Positions 17,626 to 27,518 of a stretch of 64,000 bases of DNA are shown piece after piece (position 1 is the stretch's first letter; each line of letters begins with the position of its first letter). The notes beneath the pieces were generated by a model, which worked only from the letters and a program-made list of their open reading frames with translations, did no database searches and was not told where the DNA came from. Source of the stretch: Limosilactobacillus caecicola (GTDB lineage Bacteria > Bacillota > Bacilli > Lactobacillales > Lactobacillaceae); NCBI RefSeq assembly GCF_943192935.1, contig NZ_CALPCI010000001.1:186001-250000 (forward strand), given 5' to 3'. The translations under genes and the position numbers were made by a program.

Positions 17626-18810
17626 ATGAACTACTTATTGCAAATTGTACTAATTTTATTGGTCGGTAAGGTCTGCTCAGAATTTTCTTCGCGAATTGGG
17701 TTACCCCCAGTGATGGGTGAATTAATTGCCGGGATTTTAATTGGTCCAGCGGTTCTTCACCTGCTAACACCAACCGTATTTATTCATTACTTCTCGCAAA
17801 TCGGGGTCATCATGTTGATGTTTATTGCTGGTTTGGAGGGTAATTTAAAACAGCTCCTCCATTACTGGGCCCCTTCCCTAACGGTGGCAACCTTGGGGGT
17901 AATTTTTCCAACTGGGACTGCCTTCTTACTATGCCACTACGCCTTTAACTTTGATATTCAAACGGCAGCGTTTATGGGATTAGTACTTAGCGCTACTTCC
18001 GTTAGCATCACTGTCCAAGTTCTCCGGGAAATGGGTTATTCCAATACTAGAGAAAGTCAAATTATCCTTGGCGCAGCTGTTGCTGATGATATTATTTGTA
18101 TTATTTTGCTCGGCGTTAGTGTTCAACTAGTTGGCAAACACTCAGCAAGTTCGCTCAGTGATGAAATTATCTCGATGGTCCTTCCACAAATTCTCTTCTT
18201 TGTGATTGTCCTGTTGATTGGTCGCTTCATTGTACCAACCTTCTTGAAAATCTTTGACAAAATGGGAATTAACGAAAGTCTTCCTACTGCAGCCTTGATT
18301 ATCTGCTTTGGGTTTTCTTGGATCGCTGTTAAATGTGGAATGAGTGACGTACTAGGTGCCTATTGTGCCGGACTCGCCATTTCGCAAACTAATTACGAAC
18401 AAGATCTCGAGCCGAAAATTGAACCAATCGGTTATGCAATTTTCACTCCTGTCTTCTTCATTAGCATCGGTTTGGAAGTCACTTTCAAAGGAATCGGTAA
18501 TGACATTCTCTTTATTCTTTGCCTCATCGCAATTGCCGTATTGGGTAAACAACTTGGGTGTGGAATTGGCGCAAAGCTGTTCCACCTGAATTGGAAAGAG
18601 GCAAATGTCGTTGGTGCCGGAATGGTTTCGCGAGGAGAAATGGCACTAGTGGTAATTAAGGTAGCTCTTTCATCGGGTTTAATCGATAAGAGCTACTTCA
18701 CCTCACTAATCTTAGTGACTGTAATTACGACCTTACTGGCACCATTGCTACTCAAAATTTTTATTCAACGTAACGTGAAAAGTCAAAATAAGGAAAGGCG
18801 ATTAGATTAA
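17626..18810 (+). CDS. CPA2-type Na+/H+ antiporter
   Basis: A 394-residue membrane protein with about 12-13 helices. It has the CPA2 signature GELIAGILIGP near the start and the ion-binding pair AAVADD (Asp-Asp motif of electrogenic NapA/NhaA-like exchangers) near residues 148-153. No TrkA-N or other C-terminal regulatory domain follows, unlike KefB/KefC. It lies 17 bases after the isomerase-like gene and 1 base before the sodium symporter. I infer that it expels sodium brought in by that symporter. Confidence 0.85.
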   Translation: MNYLLQIVLILLVGKVCSEFSSRIGLPPVMGELIAGILIGPAVLHLLTPTVFIHYFSQIGVIMLMFIAGLEGNLKQLLHYWAPSLTVATLGVIFPTGTAFLLCHYAFNFDIQTAAFMGLVLSATSVSITVQVLREMGYSNTRESQIILGAAVADDIICIILLGVSVQLVGKHSASSLSDEIISMVLPQILFFVIVLLIGRFIVPTFLKIFDKMGINESLPTAALIICFGFSWIAVKCGMSDVLGAYCAGLAISQTNYEQDLEPKIEPIGYAIFTPVFFISIGLEVTFKGIGNDILFILCLIAIAVLGKQLGCGIGAKLFHLNWKEANVVGAGMVSRGEMALVVIKVALSSGLIDKSYFTSLILVTVITTLLAPLLLKIFIQRNVKSQNKERRLD

Positions 18811-18811
18811 T

Positions 18812-20314
18812 ATGCAAAAAACTGGATTTGGGACACTTAATTGGATTGTCCTGCTTGTTTATCTTCTTGCAATGCTCTTAATCGGTGCATACTTTACTAA
18901 AAGAGCTAGCAAGGATACTGATGCTTTCTTTAAAGCAAATAGTTCCGTTCCTGCTTGGGCCGCCGGCTTTAGTATCTACGCCACGACTTTAAGTGCGATT
19001 ACATTTATGTCAACACCTGAACAAGCCTTCTTAACCGATTGGTCTTATTCAGTAGGTAACTTAACGATCATTTTGATTATCCCAATTTTGATTAAGTACT
19101 ATGTTCCATTTTTTAGAAAACTACAAGTCACGACTGCCTATGAATACTTGGAAGACCGTTTTAGCCCCGTCATGCGGGTCCTCGGCAGTTTGTTGTTTAT
19201 TCTCTATCACTTGGGACGGATTGCCATTGTCATTTACTTACCAATTCTCGCCATCGCTTCAGTTTCCTCCATTAACCCAATCTTGATTGCTTTATTCGTG
19301 GGTGGTTTATGTATCATCTATGCTTATCTTGGCGGAATTGAAGGGGTTATTTGGACGGACGTTATCCAAGGCTTCTTACTACTTGGTGGGGCCATCCTCA
19401 TCATTATCATGGGGATTCATTACATCCATGGTGGTTTAGGCACCGTTGGTCATGATGTGGCTTTACATCATAAGCTTTATTCCGGTGCTAACTGGAATCC
19501 AAAGAATCTAAAGCTCTTCATTCCACTAATCTTTGCTGGTTCTGTCTTCAACTCCCTCTATCAATACACCGGGAGTCAAGATGTTGTTCAACGTTACCAA
19601 ACCACTTCATCAATGAAGGAAACTGCCAAGTCTCTCTGGACGAACGGGCTGTTGGCCTTCATTACCATCCCAATCTTTTACGGAATGGGTACCATTCTTT
19701 ATAGTTTCTATCAACATTCAGCTAGTCTTCCAAAGGGCTTTAACACTAGTGCGGTTGTTCCATACTTTGTTATCAAAGAAATCCCTGCCGGTATTGCCGG
19801 TTTAATCATTGCCGCCATTTTTGCTGCTGCTCAATCAACGATTGCCTCGAGTCTAAATGCCATTTCAGCTTGTGCCATTACAGACTTCAAGCAACGGTTC
19901 TTCGATGACAAATTTAAGAAAGTCAGCGATGTCCAATTAGCACGGTTAGTAATCTTAATCGCCGGGATCCTTGGATTACTCATGGCCATTTACCTCTTAG
20001 TTGGTAACCAATCTCAGACTTGGAACCTCTTCTTAGCCATCACTGGTTTGTTTGGTGTCCCAATTGCCGGAATCTTTGCCGCCGGTATCTTTACTCATCG
20101 TGCTAACACAATTGGTGCCGTCACTGGACTGATTGTCAGTGCTGCCTTAACGTACTACGTACAATCTAAAGGAATGTCACCATTCATGGTTTCCTGTGTT
20201 TCCTTCTTATCATCCATGTTTATTGCATGGTTTGTTGGTCTCTTCACTCCACAAAAGAAGAACATTGTTGGTTTAACTGCCAAAACCGTTAACCAGGAAT
20301 ACCAACGTGATTAA
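18812..20314 (+). CDS. Sodium:solute symporter (SSS), probable sialic acid transporter
   Basis: A 500-residue membrane protein with about 13 helices of the LeuT-fold SSS family (AGFSIYATTLSAITFMSTPEQ near residues 50-70, GGIEGVIWTDVIQG near 170-183, and AAAQSTIASSLNA near 340-352). SSS carriers are one of the known families of bacterial sialic acid importers, and location in a complete nan cluster makes N-acetylneuraminate the likely substrate. It starts 1 base after the antiporter stop, so translation is probably coupled. A terminator follows. Confidence 0.87.
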   Translation: MQKTGFGTLNWIVLLVYLLAMLLIGAYFTKRASKDTDAFFKANSSVPAWAAGFSIYATTLSAITFMSTPEQAFLTDWSYSVGNLTIILIIPILIKYYVPFFRKLQVTTAYEYLEDRFSPVMRVLGSLLFILYHLGRIAIVIYLPILAIASVSSINPILIALFVGGLCIIYAYLGGIEGVIWTDVIQGFLLLGGAILIIIMGIHYIHGGLGTVGHDVALHHKLYSGANWNPKNLKLFIPLIFAGSVFNSLYQYTGSQDVVQRYQTTSSMKETAKSLWTNGLLAFITIPIFYGMGTILYSFYQHSASLPKGFNTSAVVPYFVIKEIPAGIAGLIIAAIFAAAQSTIASSLNAISACAITDFKQRFFDDKFKKVSDVQLARLVILIAGILGLLMAIYLLVGNQSQTWNLFLAITGLFGVPIAGIFAAGIFTHRANTIGAVTGLIVSAALTYYVQSKGMSPFMVSCVSFLSSMFIAWFVGLFTPQKKNIVGLTAKTVNQEYQRD

Positions 20315-20348
20315 TACAACTTTATGAAATTCTCCTAAACTATAAAGC

Positions 20349-20387
20349 AAGCCACCGTAACTGCAAAATCAGTTACGGTGGCTTTTT
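20349..20387. terminator. Terminator after the symporter gene
   Basis: A 15-base inverted repeat AAGCCACCGTAACTG with its complement, loop of 6, followed by TTTTT on the plus strand. It separates convergent genes. Confidence 0.88.
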
Positions 20388-20389
20388 AA

Positions 20390-21736
20390 TTATGATTCTA
20401 AATCCCTTTTCAGCGTCAATGCTGCTTGGCGACCAAAGACCACGGTTTCCGCAATCGAATTTCCACCAATCCGATTATTACCGTGCAAACCGCCAACTAC
20501 TTCACCGGCCGCATACAGACCGGGAATGGGGTGCCCATTGGCGTCTAACACGCGGGTTTCTGCGTCCGCATGGACCCCACCCATCGTGTAATGAATGGCG
20601 GGAGCCACGTGAATAGCATAAAATGGCCCCTTAACTAAGGGAGCCGTCAGACCGGTCGTCCGACCAAATTGTGGATCCTGACCAGTTTCAACGACTTCAT
20701 TCCACCGGTTGACTGAACCAACCAAATCCGCCATTCCCAATTGGCCAGCCAATGCACTTAGTGAAGCTGCCGACTTCACTAAGCCAATCTGATTGTAAAA
20801 TTCAATAGCCTTGACCCGGTCACAAACTTGTTGGTCAAAGATTAGGTAGGCATGGTGGTCAGGCAGTGCAGAAATGGCGTTCGAAACAATGCGCCTCGTC
20901 GCCAATTCATTGACGAAACGTCGGCCCTGGGCGTTTACCAAAATGGCTCCTTCACCCCGCACTGCTTCCCCAATCAAAAAAGCATGCTCCTGGTCTTGCT
21001 GGACAGTGGGATGAACTTGAACTAAGTCCAATTGCATTAATTGCGCACCAACTTGTTGAGCTAACCTTAGACCATCACCAGTTGCTCCCGGTTGGTTCGT
21101 GGTTCGATAATCCGCTAAATCAGGCCGGTAGCGACGAATTAGTTCTTTAGAGGCACCAAAACCACCACTTGCTAAGATTACTGCCCGTGACAATAATTGC
21201 TGCGGGCCAGCGGTAGACATGTACTCAACGCCAATAACCTTTCCATCGCTAGTTAACAACTGAGTGACTGTTGCGTCAGTAATAATTTCTACCCCATCAT
21301 CACTGGCCAACTGCTGAAGGCCTTTGATCAGGTAAGCACCAATTGGCGCGGTCGAAGCCGGTCGGTGCGTCCGTTTTGTTGACATTCCACCGGTAATCGT
21401 AAGGTCCTCCAGTGGCAGCCCATGTTGGTTTAACCAGTCCACCGCTAATGGTGCGTGCGTAACAAACTGTTGAAGCATCGCTGGATCGTTAAGCTTCCCT
21501 CCGCCTTGGAAGGTCTCTTGATAGAAATCCTGCATTCGGTCGACAATCCCATGTTGAGCTTGCACATTAGTTTCCGCCGCATTCATCCCGGAAGAAGCTC
21601 GGCTGGTATTACCACCAACTTTCGGATTCTTTTCTAAGATCGCCACCGTTAAGCCTAATTCACGTGCCTGAACCGCGGCTGTCAGTCCGGCACCACCAGC
21701 GCCGATAATAATTACGTCGTAGTTAGTTTTTGCCAT
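20390..21736 (-). CDS. FAD-dependent fumarate reductase-like flavoprotein
   Basis: A 448-residue protein with the FAD-binding GAGGAGLTAA near residues 12-21, KNPKVGGNTSRASSGMNA near 36-53 and a C-terminal GNNRIGGNSIAETVVFGRQAA region, typical of the soluble flavocytochrome c / FRD2 group. There is no FMN-binding or heme domain and no signal peptide. In lactobacilli such single-domain enzymes reduce fumarate (or another enoate) as an electron sink. The longer two-domain urocanate or methacrylate reductases are related; the acceptor is not certain. Upstream GGAG supports the start. The gap to the cyclophilin gene is 14 bases. Confidence 0.83.
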   Translation of the reverse strand: MAKTNYDVIIIGAGGAGLTAAVQARELGLTVAILEKNPKVGGNTSRASSGMNAAETNVQAQHGIVDRMQDFYQETFQGGGKLNDPAMLQQFVTHAPLAVDWLNQHGLPLEDLTITGGMSTKRTHRPASTAPIGAYLIKGLQQLASDDGVEIITDATVTQLLTSDGKVIGVEYMSTAGPQQLLSRAVILASGGFGASKELIRRYRPDLADYRTTNQPGATGDGLRLAQQVGAQLMQLDLVQVHPTVQQDQEHAFLIGEAVRGEGAILVNAQGRRFVNELATRRIVSNAISALPDHHAYLIFDQQVCDRVKAIEFYNQIGLVKSAASLSALAGQLGMADLVGSVNRWNEVVETGQDPQFGRTTGLTAPLVKGPFYAIHVAPAIHYTMGGVHADAETRVLDANGHPIPGLYAAGEVVGGLHGNNRIGGNSIAETVVFGRQAALTLKRDLES

Positions 21737-21750
21737 GGCCTTTTCTCCAA

Positions 21751-22338
21751 CTAATCAATTGAAATGGATTCAATCACAACATCTTTTTTCGGACGATCAT
21801 TGAGGGCCCGTGCCACCCGACTGATTTCTTTAGCCACTTTTTGTCCAGCAATGACCTGACCAAAAACAGTGTGGTGATGATCTAGCCAAGGAGTTCCACC
21901 ATTTTCTGCATAATGGTTAATCACTTCTTGTGGGTACCCCGCGGCCTTCATTTGGTCCGTCAAGTTAGTCGTCAGATTTTCGTTGGTAACGATAAAGAAT
22001 TGACTACCATTGGTGTTGGGACCAGCATTGGCCATCGAAAGGGCCCCATTAAAGTTAAATAGTTGATCGCTAAATTCATCTTCAAATGCGTCACCGTAGA
22101 TACTTTCGCCACCAGCTCCGGTACCAGTTGGATCCCCACCTTGGATCATAAAGTCAGGGATGACCCGGTGAAAAGTAACCCCATCATAGTAGCCTTTTTT
22201 AGCTAGTTCAATGAAGTTTTTAACGGTCTTTGGTGCGAGGTCATCAAATAATTGAATTTGAATGTCACCATGGTTGGTATGTAAAGTCGCACGTGAACCA
22301 TTTGCATTACTTAAATTTAATTGTGGAAACTCACCCAT
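21751..22338 (-). CDS. Cyclophilin-type peptidyl-prolyl cis-trans isomerase
   Basis: A 195-residue cyclophilin with the active-site stretch [19 protein letters not shown] (residues about 55-73) and NGSQFFI near 107-113. No signal peptide or lipobox, so it is cytoplasmic. It speeds proline isomerisation during protein folding. AGGAGG precedes the ATG at good spacing. Confidence 0.93.
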   Translation of the reverse strand: MGEFPQLNLSNANGSRATLHTNHGDIQIQLFDDLAPKTVKNFIELAKKGYYDGVTFHRVIPDFMIQGGDPTGTGAGGESIYGDAFEDEFSDQLFNFNGALSMANAGPNTNGSQFFIVTNENLTTNLTDQMKAAGYPQEVINHYAENGGTPWLDHHHTVFGQVIAGQKVAKEISRVARALNDRPKKDVVIESISID

Positions 22339-22375
22339 TTTCTCATCCTCCTATCATTTTTGCGATTGTATTATA

Positions 22376-24130
22376 TCATGATTTGTACCACTGCTGGACG
22401 TAAAGCAGCAACTTAATCACACCAAAAATTAAAACTCCCACGATTCCTAATAAAGAAATTATAATCAAAAGCGTCAGCCACCATGGTTGAACAAACTGCA
22501 AAGTGACTCGATTGTACCCCTTCCGTTGGTGGATAAATGGAGCACCAATGCTGGACCGGCGGTAATGTTTAACTACTTTGCCGTTCACCGTTAACCGCGA
22601 TTGTCGGTAGGTAACAATTGGCAACCGAATTTCACCGGCACGATTAGAGTGCCAAGTTAGTTGCAGTTTTCCGCCTGGCAATACGGTATGTTGAAATTCA
22701 TTGACGTGTTCGATAATCTGGTTTTCATAAGCGTAAGAACGCACGTACTTCTTACTCAAGTTTTTACTGGTAACCGGGAGGTAGTCAGGGCTCCGTTTTT
22801 CAACCAATTGCAACAATTGGCCAGGGTGAAGCGAGTGAACTGAGATTCGAATCAAGTGATCATGGGGACTATGTTTGGAAACGCCCCCCTGATGAACAAT
22901 TACCTTGTCAGTATGGTAGCTCTGGCTAGTTTGATAAATATCCATCATGTTCGCTAGCTGGGCCCAAACGGCCAGTAATGTCATAACTAGCATCCCAATT
23001 TTCCGCCAATGGCGCTGGCGAAGTGAGTGCTGAAGCACTAGTTCTCGACTGGTCACTGCCACTCCCGCAAAAAGAAGTGGAAAGGCCAGGACCGTCAAAC
23101 GGTCCGGAAATTGGAGAATCCGCTCCAAAGTTGGAAAAGCTTTTTGTAAAAATCCCCAAGGAAAAAAGGGACTACTTAACCACAGGAAGACCGCTCCCAC
23201 GGCCGTAATGATCGTGTTCACCCGTGATTGCCACCAATGAAGGATGACGTAAATAATTTGCGCTAACAAAAGGACGAGGACACCAACTAGAATGTAATCC
23301 CGACTTCCCTTACTAAACGAAGCAATCAAAACATTATTCGTCAATTTAAACGGGGCTGGCTTAGCAATGTCGTTTGACATTTCCATTGCCAACAAAGCAC
23401 CCCACACATTGGCGGTTAAAACAATTGTCCCCAGTGCCGCTTGAATAGTCGCTTTCCACATTTTTTTCGGGTCAGCCGCTGACCGCAACCCGAAGATAAA
23501 AAAGGGCACGAGCGTCACTGCAAAGAACAATGAACTCAGCATATGAATCTGAATGATAACGGTCATAATGGCCAGTAATTGCCACCGGTTAACTGGTTGT
23601 TGACGATCTTGAATCATCCGGGCCGCGCAAATACAGAGAAATGGAGCGAGCGCTGCTCCCCATGCATTCATATTTTGGGCGGTTTCCCAGCGGGGAAGCC
23701 AGCCGATGTTCATGTAGATGATCGCCAGGAGCGTCCCCATCGTTGGTCGGGCCCCTAGCCGTTTAGCTAATTGGTACATCCCAACTCCGGCAATCCAATA
23801 GATGACTAGCGCACTCAGCACTTCGTACCGGTACCAAGTACCCACCATTCCCAGAACCGCGCCATTGAGGTAAGCAAATAGCGGCCCATAAATTGCGTTA
23901 ATGACCCGGCCACTTTGTTGATAACCATAGTTGGTTTGGAAAAAGCTCAGGTTGCGATTCTGAATTTGCTTGGCAGCATCATAAAACCGGTTGAAGTGAA
24001 AGATTGAATCAGAGCCAAGGATCATTGAGTGCTCAATCACTTGTGGTGCAACAATGACAAAACACGCTAAAAAAATGACAAAGTATGGTCCAAGGGTACG
24101 CCAACCTTTTTTTTCACTCTGAGGTCCCAT
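22376..24130 (-). CDS. Polytopic membrane protein, PTPS-related/YfhO-like (GT-C type) family
   Basis: A 584-residue protein with an N-terminal membrane anchor, about ten further helices and a soluble segment near residues 400-540 before a final helix. The early loop (SDSIFHFNRFYDAAKQIQ, residues about 40-57) is the common pattern of GT-C glycosyltransferase-like proteins. I recognise the 6-pyruvoyl-tetrahydropterin synthase-related membrane family, which is named by similarity and has no known pterin activity. A role in transfer of sugars to surface polymers is possible but inferred. The GGAG upstream is 14 bases from the ATG, so the start is less certain. Confidence 0.7.
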   Translation of the reverse strand: MGPQSEKKGWRTLGPYFVIFLACFVIVAPQVIEHSMILGSDSIFHFNRFYDAAKQIQNRNLSFFQTNYGYQQSGRVINAIYGPLFAYLNGAVLGMVGTWYRYEVLSALVIYWIAGVGMYQLAKRLGARPTMGTLLAIIYMNIGWLPRWETAQNMNAWGAALAPFLCICAARMIQDRQQPVNRWQLLAIMTVIIQIHMLSSLFFAVTLVPFFIFGLRSAADPKKMWKATIQAALGTIVLTANVWGALLAMEMSNDIAKPAPFKLTNNVLIASFSKGSRDYILVGVLVLLLAQIIYVILHWWQSRVNTIITAVGAVFLWLSSPFFPWGFLQKAFPTLERILQFPDRLTVLAFPLLFAGVAVTSRELVLQHSLRQRHWRKIGMLVMTLLAVWAQLANMMDIYQTSQSYHTDKVIVHQGGVSKHSPHDHLIRISVHSLHPGQLLQLVEKRSPDYLPVTSKNLSKKYVRSYAYENQIIEHVNEFQHTVLPGGKLQLTWHSNRAGEIRLPIVTYRQSRLTVNGKVVKHYRRSSIGAPFIHQRKGYNRVTLQFVQPWWLTLLIIISLLGIVGVLIFGVIKLLLYVQQWYKS

Positions 24131-24228
24131 GTTAATAATGTTTTCTCCATCTCTAATTTATAATCAAACGTTTTAATTATAATACATTTCCGATGGAATA
24201 CGGGATGATTTACGGTTTTACCGTCAAA

Positions 24229-24258
24229 AAAGCGATTGGCAAAACTGCCAATCGCTTT
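24229..24258 (-). terminator. Terminator of the sucrose PTS gene
   Basis: A 13-base inverted repeat AAAGCGATTGGCA with its complement, four-base loop, followed on the minus strand by TTTTTT. Confidence 0.88.
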
Positions 24259-24266
24259 GCTTCACT

Positions 24267-26216
24267 TTATTTGCCAACCACATTGATCAAATCGTCACCG
24301 TGCTGGATGTCACCATCGGCCACCCGTGCAACTTTCGAGTAATTAGTCGTGTTGGTAACCACCACCATCACGGTCGTATCGTAACCGGCCGTCTTGACAG
24401 CGTCGAGATCAATCGTCCCTAGTTGGTCACCCTTTTTAACTTTTTGACCTTGTTCAACCGCACTAGTAAAGTGCTCACCTTTCAAGTTCACGGTATCTAG
24501 GCCAACGTGAATCAACACTTCAGCACCATCATCAGAGGTCAAACCGTACGCATGCTTAGTTGCATAGGCCACCGTGATGGTCCCATCAACTGGTGCATAG
24601 ATCGTACCATCACTTGGAACAACGGCAGCACCATCACCCATCATCTTTTGGGAGAAGACCTCATCGTTAACTTGGGAAAGATCTTCGGCTTTACCAGAAA
24701 CTGGGCTAACGATCGTCTCCGTCTTTGCAGCCTCATCAGCTGGCGCAGCAGCATGGTGAACTGGAGCGGCAGCAGTAGCGGCGACAGACGCTCCATCAGC
24801 GGCGACATCACTTACCGTTTCAGGATTAACGATGTCATCATGCATCTTGCCGTAGAAGAAAGTGACTAAGAATGCAATCACAAAAGAGATAATTTCACAG
24901 AGTAAGTAAGCCGGAATTGATTTAGCGTAAACGGAGAGGAAACCAATGAAACCGGCAGAACCCATTGAAGCGGCAACAACATGCAGCAATCCGGCAATTG
25001 TCGAAGCAATACAAGAACCAACTAATGCACAGAAGAATGGGAACTTCAACTTCAAGTTGACCCCAAAGATGGCTGGTTCGGTAATTCCCAGTAATGCCGA
25101 AATTGCTGAAGAACTGGAGAGGGCCTTCATTTTCTTATTACGCGTTAAGAAGTAAACCGCAGTGGTAGCCGCCCCTTGGGCAACGTTGGCCATTGAAGCA
25201 ACAATAAAGATGAAATCTCCAGAACCCTTACCAGCCTTGAAGGCCGTGACTAATTGCGTTTCGATTGCCGGGAAACTTTGGTGCAGCCCCGTCAAGACAA
25301 TCGGTGAGTACAGAGCACCGAAAATCCCAGTTCCGACAAAGCCTAGCGTGTCATACAACCAAACAATTCCGTTCGTAATCAGGTCAGATAATTCCTTCAT
25401 GACCGGACCAACCACGATAAAGGTTAAGAAACCAGTTAACAGAACTGAAAGCAGTGGTGTAAAGGTAAAGTCAACCGCTGATGGTAACTTCTTGTGTAAC
25501 CACTTTTCAAAAATTGATAATAGCCAAACAGCAGCTAACGCTGGAATAACTTGGCTTGTGTAAGATTGAATATGAACAGTGAGCCCAAATAAATTCCAAT
25601 GACCACCATCGGCTAACGCTGGCGCCGTCATCATCATCCCGACAAAGGCACCTAAGTACTGGTTAGCCCCAAACCGTTTGGCACCGGAAATCCCGACCAG
25701 GATTGGTAAGAAAACGTATGGTGCCCCAGACATGACGTTCACCATACCTTCAACACCCTTGAGGGCCGGCCACATTTGAATAACTGATTGTGCACCAAAG
25801 AGTCCCTTCGCCGTCAACACGTTATCTAAGGCCATTAACAAACCACCAGCAACCAATGCTGGAATAATTGGAACAAAAATATCAGACAGAAGCTTGATAA
25901 AGGCCATGATTGGGTTGAATTTTTGGTTCTTCGCCGCAATCTGTTTCAAATCGTCGGTGGAAACTTCCTTCAGCCCCGTTTGCTTGATGAATTCGTCGTA
26001 AACGTTATTAACGTCCCCAGGACCAATAATAACTTGGTACTGACCGTTCGTTTTAAACGTTCCCTTGACATCAGCATTATTGTCCAATGCCTGTTGGTCA
26101 ACCGCAGAATCATCTTTCAAAACTAACCGCAGTCGCGTTGCACAGTGGGCAGCGGCAACTAAATTGTCTTTACCGACGGCATTAATGACGTTGGTCGCAA
26201 CTTGTTTGTGATCCAT
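24267..26216 (-). CDS. scrA: Sucrose-type PTS transporter, EIIBCA
   Basis: A protein of about 649 residues in the order EIIB-EIIC-EIIA. EIIB carries the phosphorylatable Cys in AHCATRLRL (about residue 25). EIIC spans about residues 100-460 in ten helices and has the GITEPAIFG motif near 380. EIIA carries the His of LIHVGLDTV near 560. It imports and phosphorylates a disaccharide; sucrose is inferred from scrB 1.3 kb away, with trehalose a less likely alternative. The frame extends to 26222, but the ATG at 26216 has better spacing from GGGAAG. Confidence 0.87.
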   Translation of the reverse strand: MDHKQVATNVINAVGKDNLVAAAHCATRLRLVLKDDSAVDQQALDNNADVKGTFKTNGQYQVIIGPGDVNNVYDEFIKQTGLKEVSTDDLKQIAAKNQKFNPIMAFIKLLSDIFVPIIPALVAGGLLMALDNVLTAKGLFGAQSVIQMWPALKGVEGMVNVMSGAPYVFLPILVGISGAKRFGANQYLGAFVGMMMTAPALADGGHWNLFGLTVHIQSYTSQVIPALAAVWLLSIFEKWLHKKLPSAVDFTFTPLLSVLLTGFLTFIVVGPVMKELSDLITNGIVWLYDTLGFVGTGIFGALYSPIVLTGLHQSFPAIETQLVTAFKAGKGSGDFIFIVASMANVAQGAATTAVYFLTRNKKMKALSSSSAISALLGITEPAIFGVNLKLKFPFFCALVGSCIASTIAGLLHVVAASMGSAGFIGFLSVYAKSIPAYLLCEIISFVIAFLVTFFYGKMHDDIVNPETVSDVAADGASVAATAAAPVHHAAAPADEAAKTETIVSPVSGKAEDLSQVNDEVFSQKMMGDGAAVVPSDGTIYAPVDGTITVAYATKHAYGLTSDDGAEVLIHVGLDTVNLKGEHFTSAVEQGQKVKKGDQLGTIDLDAVKTAGYDTTVMVVVTNTTNYSKVARVADGDIQHGDDLINVVGK

Positions 26217-26256
26217 AAGCATGACTTCCCATCTTAATTTATATTTTCGCTAAAAT

Positions 26257-26306
26257 TGTAAGCGCTTTTCCGACTCTAATGGTACTATATCCAGAGGAAA
26301 TGTCAA
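26257..26306 (-). promoter_or_regulatory. scrA promoter with cre-like site
   Basis: On the minus strand TTGACA (26301-26306) and TACCAT (26279-26284) have a 16-base spacer. A cre-like palindrome, written on the plus strand as TGTAAGCGCTTTTC (26257-26270), follows the -10 by about 8 bases, so it covers the start of transcription. Confidence 0.6.
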
Positions 26307-26318
26307 GCGTTTATCAAT

Positions 26319-27368
26319 TTATTTTTTGGCGATATGATCATCACTAATTTTCAAGACACAAGCACCATCTAAATTCCCTTTGGCAACCCGTTTCAACGCC
26401 TCATCGGCCTTTTCAAATGGGTAGGAGGTAATTGTCGGCTGAATGCGTAAACGATGAGCAAGCGTCAGAAACTCTTCTCCATCCCGTCGGGTATTGCTTT
26501 CGACACTCGTAACTTCCTTTTCGTGGAACAGGTGTTGCTGATAGTTTAAACTCGGTACATCACTCAAATGGATCCCCGCCAGCGCCAGTGTTCCACCAGG
26601 AACTAGGTTGGCCAGTGCGTTAGGAACCATTGCTCCTGCTGGTGAGAACATGATTGCTGAATCCAACAGCACCGGTGACTTATCATACGCCCCCTGCGCA
26701 GAAGCACAGCCTAATTTCAGGGCAAATTTTTGGGCGTCCTGGCCCCGCGTAAAGACGTGTACTTCGATTCCTTGCTGGATCGCTAATTGAGCAGTCAAAT
26801 GGGCAGAACCCCCAAAACCGTAAAGCCCCAGTGTCCCGCCAGCAGGAACTTTCGCTCTCAAATAAGCCCGATACCCGATAATGCCGGCACAAAGCAATGG
26901 GGCTGTCGTCATTGGATCCGCATCATCAGCTAACCGGTAAGCAAAACCTTCCGGAACGGTGACATACTCGGCATAACCACCATCATGATCCCATCCAGTG
27001 TACGTAGAATGGGGACAGAGGTTCTCCCGGCCTGACCGACAAAAGCGACAGACGCCGCAGGCATGACGGAACCAGGGAATTCCAATTTTTTCACCCAGTT
27101 GAAAACGTTGCGTCCCCGGCCCTTGCTGGACCACCCGTCCGACAATTTCGTGACCAGGGGTGACGCGTTCACGGTGAACAGGTAAGTCGCCTTCAGTAAC
27201 GTGTAAATCAGTATGGCAGACCCCGCAAGCCAGAATCTTGACCAAGACCTCACCCACCTGTGGTGTCGGTACTGGTTTTTCAACCAGTTGCAATGGACAC
27301 GGTGACTGGTCAATGGGTCCCGGCTTAGTTACTTCCCAGGCGCGCATTACTTTTGGCATTTCACTCAT
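26319..27368 (-). CDS. Zinc-dependent alcohol dehydrogenase
   Basis: A 349-residue medium-chain dehydrogenase. The catalytic zinc is bound by CGVCHTD (about residues 49-55) and GHE (about 72-74). The structural zinc motif CGVCRFCRSGRENLC (about 104-118) has all four cysteines. The cofactor loop reads GLYGFGGSAH near 182, a variant of GxGxxG. It resembles the bacterial AdhP/AdhA-like group that reduces aldehydes such as acetaldehyde, useful in heterofermentative redox balance. It lies between scrA and scrB, which is unusual for sucrose loci. Inner in-frame ATGs (MPKVMRAW) are possible starts. Confidence 0.87.
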   Translation of the reverse strand: MSEMPKVMRAWEVTKPGPIDQSPCPLQLVEKPVPTPQVGEVLVKILACGVCHTDLHVTEGDLPVHRERVTPGHEIVGRVVQQGPGTQRFQLGEKIGIPWFRHACGVCRFCRSGRENLCPHSTYTGWDHDGGYAEYVTVPEGFAYRLADDADPMTTAPLLCAGIIGYRAYLRAKVPAGGTLGLYGFGGSAHLTAQLAIQQGIEVHVFTRGQDAQKFALKLGCASAQGAYDKSPVLLDSAIMFSPAGAMVPNALANLVPGGTLALAGIHLSDVPSLNYQQHLFHEKEVTSVESNTRRDGEEFLTLAHRLRIQPTITSYPFEKADEALKRVAKGNLDGACVLKISDDHIAKK

Positions 27369-27451
27369 TTTTTGGTTGACTCCTTTATCTAGTTTTCCTC
27401 CTCATTGTAGTCCTTTTTGTGAAGAACTGCGCAAATCAATTTGTTACACGT

Positions 27452-27480
27452 TTGACACCCCGCAAGCGATATTTTAAAAT
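27452..27480 (+). promoter_or_regulatory. scrB promoter
   Basis: TTGACA (27452-27457) and TAAAAT (27475-27480) with a 17-base spacer, 38 bases before the scrB start. An AAAGGAG ribosome site follows at 27503-27509. Confidence 0.7.
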
Positions 27481-27518
27481 CAACGTAACTATAGCGCTTC
27501 CAAAAGGAGATTTAATTT

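Noticed and set aside
24507-25563. Long frames on the plus strand opposite the sucrose PTS gene
   Set aside because: They mirror a strong, motif-complete gene and have no ribosome sites or recognisable domains.
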